In this document: positions 8,016 through 15,630 of the stretch, one piece after another
Layout of the letters: the number at the start of each line of letters is the position of its first letter
Position numbering within the stretch: the first letter of the stretch is position 1
From: Russula earlei
Lineage: Eukaryota > Basidiomycota > Agaricomycetes > Russulales > Russulaceae
Length of the DNA: 16,334 nucleotides
Reading direction: 5' to 3'
Assembly (NCBI GenBank): GCA_025769875.1
Contig: JAGFNK010001017.1
Coordinates: 1 to 16,334 of the forward strand
Translations under genes and position numbers: made by a program
The notes under the pieces: model-generated
What the model saw: only the letters and a program-made list of their open reading frames with translations
The model's database searches: none
Told to the model about the DNA's origin: nothing

Positions 8016-9151
8016 TGTAGCGAGCCAAACCAGGGGCGCGCTGAGTTCGTGGGGCAGGACGGTAGTCCGGAGCGAATGTCTTCCGCCCGAGAGCAAGGAA
8101 AAGAGGAGGGAGGGATAGACCAAAGGCGAAGGGGGAGAGGCGAGCGGTAGAGTCGAACAAGAGTAGGGAAGGGCGAAGACGAAGATCTGCGAGACTTAGA
8201 GGACAGCTGAAAGGCGACGGGATAACTCGAAAATAGAGATCAATAGAGGGGAGAAGAGATGTAGCGACGTCGTTCGCTAGCAAGCTTTTCTCTTTTGCGC
8301 TTGAGAAGGATCGAAACAGAATGAAGGAGGTCAGAGGGATCCAATTTTTCTTGTTCTCATACGGGCGACAATCTATGCTATTTTAAACGAATTCGTGTCA
8401 AGGGGAGAAGGGGACCTCAAAACAGGGAGCACGAGACCGGGGAGAACACAAAAGGAGAACACATATGGAGTCGAGTCAAAGGCCGATCGAAGTAAGAAAG
8501 GAATGAGGGGGGGGCAGTGTAGTAACTGAGTAAAAGGAAACGAAGCCATGAGTACGGTACCTGACGCTCAAAATCGAACTAAAACTCCTGAGGAATTTCC
8601 GTGAGGCTAAGACGTGGCAGCAAGGGTGCGAAGCGAAGTACGATCGCATTCGGCGTGACGCTTGGTGAAAGGCAGTCGAGACTTGTGAGGGGCGGTCGAG
8701 GAGACGCGGGGGGACACGACGGTATCAGGCGGCCTAGGGCGTGTTCGCGGGATGAAAGAGGTTCGAGATTTGTCGAGACGGGGTCGAGATGTCGATGAAA
8801 GGAGATGGGAGAACATAGAGGAGGAGGTGAGGCGGCGAGGCGAAAGAGATAAAAGAAGGACGGAGTGGCGATGTAAGGCATGCGGAGAGGATGAAAGAAA
8901 ACCGATAGGAGTGGGTGAAAGGCAGGGCGTAGTGCGGGCGCTGATTGGCGTGGAGCGACGGTGGAGATGTCGTTCGGGGTATTGTCGGCACTACTCGGGC
9001 TTTCGTGGGATCAGAGTTGTTGAAAGAGAAAGAGAAAAAGGGAAGAGAGACCGGGGCGTGTGGATGAGGGAGGTGCGAGGCGTGGAAGTACGTTTTCACG
9101 GCACAGGGATTCTGTCGTGACTTCGCGGCTAGCGGGGTTAGTCACCTTACA
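8016..9151 (-). repeat. 3' LTR of element D (1136 bp)
   Basis: On the plus strand it runs TGTAGCGAG...CACCTTACA, with the short terminal inverted repeat TGTA/TACA. The left part matches 15631-16334 almost perfectly. The right border is set by the TACA end and the purine run on the minus strand just inside. The minus strand is strongly pyrimidine-rich, as fungal promoters often are. A weak TATA-like TTTAAAATA lies at 8379-8387 on the minus strand. ORFs on either strand here (for example 8601-8798, 8752-9120, 8579-8881) have biased composition and no domain, and are not genes. Confidence 0.9.
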
Positions 9152-9159
9152 CCTCCCGG
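9152..9159 (-). other. Polypurine tract of element D
   Basis: The minus strand reads CGGGAGG directly before the LTR start TGTAAGG, 25 bases after the pol stop codon. It is short and interrupted by a run of C upstream, so this is a weaker polypurine tract than those of elements A and B. Position is the main support. Confidence 0.55.
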
Positions 9160-9170
9160 GGGGTTAAAAT

Positions 9171-9188
9171 TTGACCGTCCCCGGTCAA
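9171..9188 (-). other. Inverted repeat spanning the pol stop codon of element D
   Basis: TTGACCG (9171-9177) and CGGTCAA (9182-9188) form perfect 7 bp arms around a four-base loop. The TGA stop of gag-pol (9187-9185 on the minus strand) is part of one arm. It sits just before the polypurine tract. Function is unknown and the repeat may be chance. Confidence 0.45.
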
Positions 9189-12100
9189 TCCTCGTCCCGT
9201 GAGTGGATATCGTCAGCGTCGACGGCCTCATCGCCGATAGCAGGCTCCTGTTCTAAAAGTTGTGTGACTGGGATGGATGTTGTTGAGCGAGCAAGGTAAG
9301 GGATGATTCGAAATGCCGCGTAGCGTATTTTGGAAATAGCTCCGTCCAGTTCCGCCAGTCGGTATGCGCCGTTGCGTGTGCGCTTGAGTACGACCATCGG
9401 CCCGAAGTAGCGAGGCCTGGTCTTGTTCTTCAGCGCCGCGTCCGCTCCTGCAGTGCGCACCAATACTAAGTCTCCGGGCTCAAACTTGTAAGAAGAGATG
9501 TTGTTAGCAAATTCTCGCTCGAACTGTTGTACAGACGCGAGACGATGTTTGAGTATATTGTCGTGGATGGCAGCAAGGTCGTCTTCACGCATCTCTAGCT
9601 GTCGAGCGCGCGTTGCAATGAGGTCGGCTGTGGATATGGGCTTGGTGAGGTCAGGGACCAGGAATGTAGCTAAAGTAATGTCAAAGGGGAGGAGAGGCTC
9701 GACTCCGTGTGCCATGTAGAAGGGGGAGTGTCCGGTAGACTTGCGGATAGTGGCACGATCGGCCCAGAAAACATGAGGTGCCCGCACGGGCCATTTCGCT
9801 GTGTCGCCTTCGCACGCCTTGACTAGAGCTTCTCGGATGGTTCGGTGCTGGCGTTCGACGATGCCATTTGCGCGAGAGTTGTAAGCGGAAATGCGGATAT
9901 GGCGGACTCCGTACCTCTCCGAGAGCCAGTCAAGTGCGGCGACGTAAGGCGTGCCGTTGTCGGAGACAATTTCTTCAACGGCGCCCCATCGGCAGAGAAC
10001 TTCTTCGAACAGGAAAGAGCCGAGAGTGCGTCCAGTTTCGGTGCGTAATGCTCTCCACTCCGGCCAGGCTGTGAGGGAGCAACGTGCCTGAGTTATATAC
10101 CTATACCCCGAAGCGCGGGGCATAACCATGGTGTCGACGTATAATTTGCGAAAAAGTGGAGCTGGGGGAGGAACGGTGGGTGGGATGCGAATCTTGGTGG
10201 TTTGGCGGATCTGGCACTGATGACAAGTGTTCACGTACCACTTGACGTCCTCCTCCAAGGATGGCCACCAGAATCGGTCTAGAAGGACACGACGAGTCGA
10301 ATAGAACCCTTTGTGTCCGAGGTTATCGTGTGCGTCGTGTAAGAGGGGAAGGCGCTGCGGTGGTGCGATGTACAGCTGATGTCGTCCCTGGTACTGTTGG
10401 CGCCAGAGCCGTCCATTAAGGAGGGCGAAATATTTTGCTTTGCGAGTGAGTCGAGTGGCGGCGGCGTTATCGAGGTTGTCAGGAAGCCGTAGGGAGGAGA
10501 GATAAAGTCGAATCTCCTCGATGGTCTCGTCTGCCTTGCGGGACTTCTCGCTTGTGGGAATCGTAGAGGCGTCGATACTGGTGTCAGGATTGGGTGAGTT
10601 CACAAAGAGAGCCCAAGCTGGGGGCCGGTCAGAATTAGTGCAGTGTTCTTCCCAGCTCGTTGCCCAAACTCCGAGTGATAGGGCGCGATCGATCCACTCT
10701 TCGGGATCATCCTCCTCCTCCTCGTCGCTAGCGGGTTCGCGTCGTGACAAGCCATCGGGCCCGTGGTGTTTGGTGGCCGGGACGTGAACTAACTCGAAGT
10801 CGAAGAGCTTGATGGCGGCTATCCATCGATTGATCGTGGCGTTGGGCTGGAAGTCGGGAGTTTTGAGCATGCCGCGGATGAATTGGGCATCCATTTCGAC
10901 GACAAGGCGCGGAACGCCTACGAGGTGAAAACGCATTGCACGGAGCGCGCGAAATAGGCCGTAGAGCTCTAATTTGGCCTGGGAGTACCTTCCCTCGCGC
11001 TCATTCCAGGCTATGGAGCCGAAGCGCGCGGGGCGCCGCCGATCGTCGGGGCAGTCCTGGGAGAGGATCCATCCCACTCCGCGCCAGGAAGAGTCTATTG
11101 CAAGGTATACGGTGAGATCAGAGGAATAATCGATGGATATGAGGGCAGGAGATGTAATGATGGCCTCTTTGATGAGTTGCATGGCCGCCGTGTGTTCATC
11201 CTTCCAAGCGAAAGCGGTCCCCTTGCGGGTGAGATCGATGAGAGGTCGCGCTATGGCTGCGTAGTTGCGAATCCAGATCCGCATGTACCCTGCCGTGCCC
11301 AAAAATGCCCGAACGTCGCTCAGGTTCTTACAAGGCGGCCAGTCGCGGATTTTGGCGATTTTGGAGTCGTCGGGCATGCGGCCCTCGTAGGTACACTTGT
11401 GCCCGAGGATGACGACCTCGGGAGCGGCGATGAAGAGTTTCTTGGCTGAGACGGTAGCTCCTGCCATCCGAAGTCTATGGAATATGCGATGGACGTCGTT
11501 AATATGCTCCCAAATGAAAGAGCGAATCCCCGAATTTTCAGTGATAGTGGCAAAGCTGTTGTCGGTGGTTTCGTAACGCGTTGGCGGGCCCTTGATGCAG
11601 CAGTCGTCCATGTAGGGCCAGGCGGTGTGTGGAATTTCGGGTTCGAGGATGAAGGTTACGTCTTCGTGGAAGATCGCGCCCGCGTTCGTCCATCCCTGTG
11701 GTAGACATGTTAGCCTCAAGGCTCCTATGGGGGATTGGATAGTGGTGAAATCGCGAGACGCTACGTCCAGCGTCCGGTGGTCGTATCCCACAAAGAGATC
11801 GAGCATGGTATAACAGGATCGGCCTGCCATAGATTCGATAAGTTGGTCCGTTAGCGGTGGAACGCCTGAGTTGCGTATCGTTACTGCGTTCAAGGGCTGC
11901 AGGTCGTGGACGAGGCGCAAAGCGCCGTTCTTCTTTTTAACACAAAAAAAGGCAGACCGGTATGATGCGTCGGAATGCTCATATACTCCGGTTGCTAGCT
12001 TGTCCTTGAAGATTTTGATGACGTCTCCGAGGATCCCGGGCGGGATGGGAATGTTCTTGTGAGCCCAAGGGATGTGTTCGACGACCGGGATTTTGACGGG

Positions 12101-14980
12101 GGTAAAATAGTCGTCCCGGAATCTGCCCTTCTCTTCCTCCGTCCAGGCGAGGCCGAGTTCGTTGAGTTTGAGGACATACTGCAATAATTTTAGTTCCTCG
12201 GGCCAGAGAAAGCCGAACCTATCAAGCTCCAGTTCGTCTAAGCGTTCTGTCGTGAGGCGCTCTCCGGGTTCGAAGTCCGGAGGCGAGGTCGGGAGTACGG
12301 AGAGCGAAAGGAGTGGGTCCTCCGGGATGCGGCGAATGTTACGGCAGTCCTCAGGAAGGGAGGTGGGCACCGGGCGTACCTTCCTCGCGACCTTCTTGTA
12401 AGCGGCCGAGAGGACGCGGGGTTCGGATGTCGGGACTCCGTGGGCGGTTGATGCTGATGAATGATTTGCGTCAGCGATAAGGAAGAGGTAACTCATGGGT
12501 CCTGTGACCACTCTGATGCTGCCCACGTGCGTCCGGCGTGGCCTTGATGGGACGGGGACTCGGCGCGAAGGGTCGCACGGATCGCATATCGATAATTCGA
12601 CTTTCCCATTAGGGAAGTCTTCGAGTCGGGTGAGGAGCAGCTGCTGAAAGGGGCGGCCCAAAAGCAGTCGCATGGGCGCCTGCTCGACAACGTAAGCGTG
12701 TAGCGCGAAGGAAATATCGCCGATGCGCATCGGAAGGTTCTCGGCGCATCCTACCGTCCAACTGGTGAGCCCGTTGGCGCTTTCCATTGCCAAGCGCTGT
12801 GCGTAGTTGATCTTGGCGTTGACTTCTCGCGCAAGGTCTTGTCTGATCACGACGATCTGAGACCCGGGGTCGATTACCCCCGGCTCTGTTAGGTCCGGAG
12901 TGAAGGTGATGTCTACCTCTTGCAGGGGGAGGGAGTACTCGGGTTCAGGCGCGGTGAGCGGGAGCGGAGAGGAGAGGCAGAAGGGTGCGGACTGTGGGTC
13001 CTGAGATTGTTCGCAGCAAGTCGCTTCGACGCGGCGGACTTTGAGAAGGTCGCTCATCTCCTTTCGAATGGGTGGGCTGGCTGCTAAGATGTGAGCAGGA
13101 GTTGTCTGAGATAGCTTGCCCTGGAGGAGCCAAGCCGAGAGTTCGTTGATCAGGCGTTGGTCTACGGCGGGCGACTGATTTCGGTATTGGGCGGCGGGTT
13201 TCGGGGTTTCCGTGCGTGGGACCGATGGCTCCTCTTCCTTCTTGGTGGGGAAAGTCGGCGGTGGTGGAGGTTTGTCGCGTTTTGTAGGGAGAATAGATGG
13301 CTCCGGGGATTTGATTTCTGTGGCAGGTGCGGCTTCTGGTATTCTCGAGGGTTTGGCGAATCGTTTCTTCTTCTGGGTTGCGAAAACTTGGAAAATGTCG
13401 GGTGTATCTTCTGTCGAGTTGTCATCTGAGTCATCTGAATCGCCGATGCTGTGGGGGTCGTCGGAATCTGGTATCTCTTCAAGCCGCGCGATGGGTAGGG
13501 CACGGGTCTCGAAGATGTTGATCGAGTGCGGCGGTGCGTCGCGGACGATGGTAGTCTGGGCCGTTGGAGCGAAGGCGTGTGTCGAGGAGCGTGCTGCCAG
13601 CCAGAGATCAATAGCAGATTGGAGTCCCCTACCTGTACCATCGTTCGGTACGGGATCACCGTTGGGGAGATGGATGCGGCCGTTGCGAATGACCGCTCGT
13701 CCACTACGGACATATTCTTCAGCGATGGCGCAGAACTTGACCTGATGGCTGGTGTTTTTGCAGAATATACAAATGCTGGGGCGGCTGCGGTTTCGGAAGT
13801 AACTGTTGGCGTCTTCATTTGCAGAGGACGCCGCTTGAGGAGCCGGATCGTCTTGGCGAGGCCAAGGTTGCCTGGTGGGGGCCGATGTCCCGGTGGAGGG
13901 TGTTTGGTAGCTGTAAGTGGCGGACATGGGTGGCGCTTCTGCCGAGGGCTGAGACTGTGGCCAAGAGGAGTTAGCGGAGTGTTGGTACGATGGAATGGAA
14001 GGTGGTGGCATTATCTCCGGTTTGGGCAGCAACTGAACAATCTCGGGAAAGTGGCGTGCGCACTGGGCGTATGTTGCCACGTAGGCGACGTCGTGAACTG
14101 ACATTCCTCTCATTCGTCGGACGAGCTCTCCCAGCTCCCTGTCTTCATCGCTCTCGGTTGGCTTGTTCTCTTGGAAACGGACGGTCTTTGTTTTGTATTC
14201 TGGCTGGCGAACGGGCGGCTCCTGAGCCCTCGGGCTGCCGCGATTGAGACTGCGTTGGCTGTAGTCTGGGAAGGTAGGGGTGTGTTGACGGGTGGGGCTA
14301 CCCCAGTCGGGATTACGTTGCTCGTCGTGGCGTTGGTAGCCGTGGTCTCGTCCGTCGTAGCCGTCATCGCGCGATCGCCGCTGGAGGGGTCGGTAGAATT
14401 GCGAGTTGGAAAAGTACCCTCTCGCAATGTTATAGACGTCTTCGAGGTCGTAAGGCTGATCTAAGGGGTGGTTAGGTTTTGAGGAGAAAAGCCGGGCTGC
14501 AATGATGTCGCGATCCACCGGGTGGAACCCTTGAAAAAATTCTGCGCTGCGTTCTTCCTCGGTGATGCGGTTAGCGAGGCGGAGGGGGTTACTTTTGCAC
14601 AGAAAATTCTGATAATATCTGATGACGTCTTCCTCGTCGCAGATGCGAGACTGGGCTGACTCGTCGATGAAGTCGAATAGCCCTCTTTTGGACAGGCGGC
14701 TGGCCGCTCGGACGTCTGGGTGAACTTTTTCTAAAGCAGTGCGGAAAGCAGCCCAGTCTCCAGTGCCGTGTCCATCTAGGGTCTTCCAAAACTCCCGGAG
14801 CTCCTTGGAGACGTAACGACCTACCATCTCCACCTTTTGCACGTCGTTGAGGCCTTGGCCGTCCGCGAGAGCTTCAAAATCGACTATGAAATCGGCAATG
14901 GAGTCGTTTAGTTTGCCTGCTGAAGATAGGAGCGTTGTCGGCACGGGGGCCAGGCATGCCGGCAGGTCCGCGTACTGCAT
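9185..14980 (-). CDS. gag-pol: Gag-Pol polyprotein of element D (Ty3/gypsy)
   Basis: This is one uninterrupted frame of 1931 codons. Residues 20-200 look like a Gag capsid domain, and an Arg/Gln/Pro-rich linker follows. A CCHC zinc knuckle lies at 404-417 (CIFCKNTSHQVKFC). Then come acidic and Pro-rich linkers, a retropepsin with Asp704 in the unusual motif IDPGSQ and LLLGRPF at 772-778, and reverse transcriptase at about 960-1190 with Asp1061 and YMDD at 1123-1126 (11603-11614). RNase H has Asp1296, Glu1338, Asp1364 and Asp1409. The integrase zinc finger uses His1551, His1556, Cys1586 and Cys1589, and its core uses Asp1616, Asp1674 and Glu1709. A GPY-type module (RYFGPMVVLKR...GAYRLAEL) lies at about 1856-1880. 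The Met at 14980 is probably not the true start. Homology-like sequence continues upstream in another frame (14874-15557), joined by a +1 shift at about residue 22. Confidence 0.93.
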   Translation of the reverse strand: MQYADLPACLAPVPTTLLSSAGKLNDSIADFIVDFEALADGQGLNDVQKVEMVGRYVSKELREFWKTLDGHGTGDWAAFRTALEKVHPDVRAASRLSKRGLFDFIDESAQSRICDEEDVIRYYQNFLCKSNPLRLANRITEEERSAEFFQGFHPVDRDIIAARLFSSKPNHPLDQPYDLEDVYNIARGYFSNSQFYRPLQRRSRDDGYDGRDHGYQRHDEQRNPDWGSPTRQHTPTFPDYSQRSLNRGSPRAQEPPVRQPEYKTKTVRFQENKPTESDEDRELGELVRRMRGMSVHDVAYVATYAQCARHFPEIVQLLPKPEIMPPPSIPSYQHSANSSWPQSQPSAEAPPMSATYSYQTPSTGTSAPTRQPWPRQDDPAPQAASSANEDANSYFRNRSRPSICIFCKNTSHQVKFCAIAEEYVRSGRAVIRNGRIHLPNGDPVPNDGTGRGLQSAIDLWLAARSSTHAFAPTAQTTIVRDAPPHSINIFETRALPIARLEEIPDSDDPHSIGDSDDSDDNSTEDTPDIFQVFATQKKKRFAKPSRIPEAAPATEIKSPEPSILPTKRDKPPPPPTFPTKKEEEPSVPRTETPKPAAQYRNQSPAVDQRLINELSAWLLQGKLSQTTPAHILAASPPIRKEMSDLLKVRRVEATCCEQSQDPQSAPFCLSSPLPLTAPEPEYSLPLQEVDITFTPDLTEPGVIDPGSQIVVIRQDLAREVNAKINYAQRLAMESANGLTSWTVGCAENLPMRIGDISFALHAYVVEQAPMRLLLGRPFQQLLLTRLEDFPNGKVELSICDPCDPSRRVPVPSRPRRTHVGSIRVVTGPMSYLFLIADANHSSASTAHGVPTSEPRVLSAAYKKVARKVRPVPTSLPEDCRNIRRIPEDPLLSLSVLPTSPPDFEPGERLTTERLDELELDRFGFLWPEELKLLQYVLKLNELGLAWTEEEKGRFRDDYFTPVKIPVVEHIPWAHKNIPIPPGILGDVIKIFKDKLATGVYEHSDASYRSAFFCVKKKNGALRLVHDLQPLNAVTIRNSGVPPLTDQLIESMAGRSCYTMLDLFVGYDHRTLDVASRDFTTIQSPIGALRLTCLPQGWTNAGAIFHEDVTFILEPEIPHTAWPYMDDCCIKGPPTRYETTDNSFATITENSGIRSFIWEHINDVHRIFHRLRMAGATVSAKKLFIAAPEVVILGHKCTYEGRMPDDSKIAKIRDWPPCKNLSDVRAFLGTAGYMRIWIRNYAAIARPLIDLTRKGTAFAWKDEHTAAMQLIKEAIITSPALISIDYSSDLTVYLAIDSSWRGVGWILSQDCPDDRRRPARFGSIAWNEREGRYSQAKLELYGLFRALRAMRFHLVGVPRLVVEMDAQFIRGMLKTPDFQPNATINRWIAAIKLFDFELVHVPATKHHGPDGLSRREPASDEEEEDDPEEWIDRALSLGVWATSWEEHCTNSDRPPAWALFVNSPNPDTSIDASTIPTSEKSRKADETIEEIRLYLSSLRLPDNLDNAAATRLTRKAKYFALLNGRLWRQQYQGRHQLYIAPPQRLPLLHDAHDNLGHKGFYSTRRVLLDRFWWPSLEEDVKWYVNTCHQCQIRQTTKIRIPPTVPPPAPLFRKLYVDTMVMPRASGYRYITQARCSLTAWPEWRALRTETGRTLGSFLFEEVLCRWGAVEEIVSDNGTPYVAALDWLSERYGVRHIRISAYNSRANGIVERQHRTIREALVKACEGDTAKWPVRAPHVFWADRATIRKSTGHSPFYMAHGVEPLLPFDITLATFLVPDLTKPISTADLIATRARQLEMREDDLAAIHDNILKHRLASVQQFEREFANNISSYKFEPGDLVLVRTAGADAALKNKTRPRYFGPMVVLKRTRNGAYRLAELDGAISKIRYAAFRIIPYLARSTTSIPVTQLLEQEPAIGDEAVDADDIHSRDED

Positions 14981-15557
14981 TGGCCATTAGAGCAGGTATG
15001 AGTGGTTGTTGTGGAGGCGCTGGGATAAAAACTGGAGGGTAGATAGGAACTGGAGCTACGATTGGTGCTGTTGATGGGGCGTGTGAGGAGGCGGCTGGTA
15101 ATACGATGGTGGGCTGTGAAGCCGAAGGAAGTGGCGATGGTGAGGATGAGGTGGAGTGGGAAGAACTGGGAAAGGAGGTGGATGGAAGTGAGGATGTGGA
15201 CTGCAAAGGAGGAGACAACGGTGGAGAACTTTCAGATAGTTCGGTGGGCTGTGGAGAAGGTGAAGGCTCGTTGGAAGGCTGGTTGGATGGTGATGGCGAT
15301 AGAGATGATACTATCAGAGAGGACCAGGGAGCTGAGGTCGATGTCGAATCGAAGGATCCGGGAATCGGATGATCGATCGGAGCGGGGAAGACGAGTGAAG
15401 GGAGAGTGCTGTGGAATGAGAATGAGTCAGAGGAGGAAGCTTGTGTCGTGTTAATAGTGGGTGGGTTCGGTGCCTTTTTGTAACGTCCGGCGGGGTCCCT
15501 TTCCCTGACTGGGATTCGAGAGGGTTGCCTGCTCATAAGCCGGGTTGCCCGAAGCAA
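14874..15557 (-). CDS. gag: N-terminal Gag frame of element D, Ser/Pro-rich
   Basis: This 227-codon frame starts 73 bases inside the 5' LTR, where gag is expected. An alternative start is Met8 (MSRQPSR). About residues 30-190 are very rich in Ser and Pro without a known domain. The end reads MPGPRADNAPIFS (about 14922-14960), which resembles the start of a Gag capsid domain. Past that point this frame turns into unlikely sequence (RQTKRLHCRFHSRF), while the long frame continues naturally with GKLNDSIADFIVDFEALADG. So the two frames together most likely form one Gag, joined by a +1 shift at 14916-14921. Either this copy carries a one-base insertion or translation shifts frame there. Confidence 0.72.
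   Translation of the reverse strand: MLRATRLMSRQPSRIPVRERDPAGRYKKAPNPPTINTTQASSSDSFSFHSTLPSLVFPAPIDHPIPGSFDSTSTSAPWSSLIVSSLSPSPSNQPSNEPSPSPQPTELSESSPPLSPPLQSTSSLPSTSFPSSSHSTSSSPSPLPSASQPTIVLPAASSHAPSTAPIVAPVPIYPPVFIPAPPQQPLIPALMANAVRGPAGMPGPRADNAPIFSRQTKRLHCRFHSRF
14916..14921 (-). promoter_or_regulatory. Candidate +1 frameshift site (AGC-AGG-C) or one-base lesion in gag of D
   Basis: In the upstream frame the codons read TTC-AGC-AGG-CAA. Skipping the A at 14918 gives GGC-AAA, the long frame. The slow-codon-plus-C pattern recalls the Ty1 signal CTT-AGG-C and, more loosely, the Ty3 signal GCG-AGT-T, both of which give +1 shifts. In those elements the shift lies between gag and pol, whereas here it lies inside gag. 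A simple one-base insertion or an assembly error is at least as likely. Confidence 0.4.
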
Positions 15558-15611
15558 CCTAGGTTAGAGGGGGAGAGTTGAAAGACGGGGCTCAGATTAG
15601 CTCGGATCCTG
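15558..15611 (-). other. 5' leader of element D between primer-binding site and gag start
   Basis: This short leader of about 54 bases is on the minus strand and has no ORF of its own. Packaging or dimerisation signals usually lie here in LTR elements, but I recognise no specific motif. Confidence 0.5.
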
Positions 15612-15628
15612 CCTCACTGGGGCAGCCA
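15612..15628 (-). other. Primer-binding site of element D (tRNA identity not assigned)
   Basis: Two bases inside the LTR the minus strand reads TGGCTGCCCCAGTGAGG. The TGG start is complementary to the CCA end of a tRNA. The matching tRNA would end CTCAC-TGGGGCA-G-CCA, which divides well into T-stem, acceptor stem, discriminator and CCA, with the conserved C61. I could not name the tRNA. Confidence 0.65.
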
Positions 15629-15630
15629 GT

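Noticed and set aside
8752..9120. 122-codon plus-strand ORF and its minus-strand counterpart (8734-9099)
   Set aside because: Both lie inside the D LTR, have strongly biased composition (Arg/Glu or Pro/Ser) from the purine-rich strand, and show no domain.
13162..13818. 218-codon minus-strand ORF and several plus-strand ORFs (for example 13212-13745, 13526-14101)
   Set aside because: They are other-frame readings of the 1931-codon gag-pol frame, in its low-complexity linker part. They have no domain of their own.
15612..15630. Tf1-like self-priming for element D
   Set aside because: Self-priming would need the complement of this site near the start of the transcript in the LTR. I found no match such as GGGGCAGCC on the minus strand of the LTR, and the site fits a tRNA 3' end.
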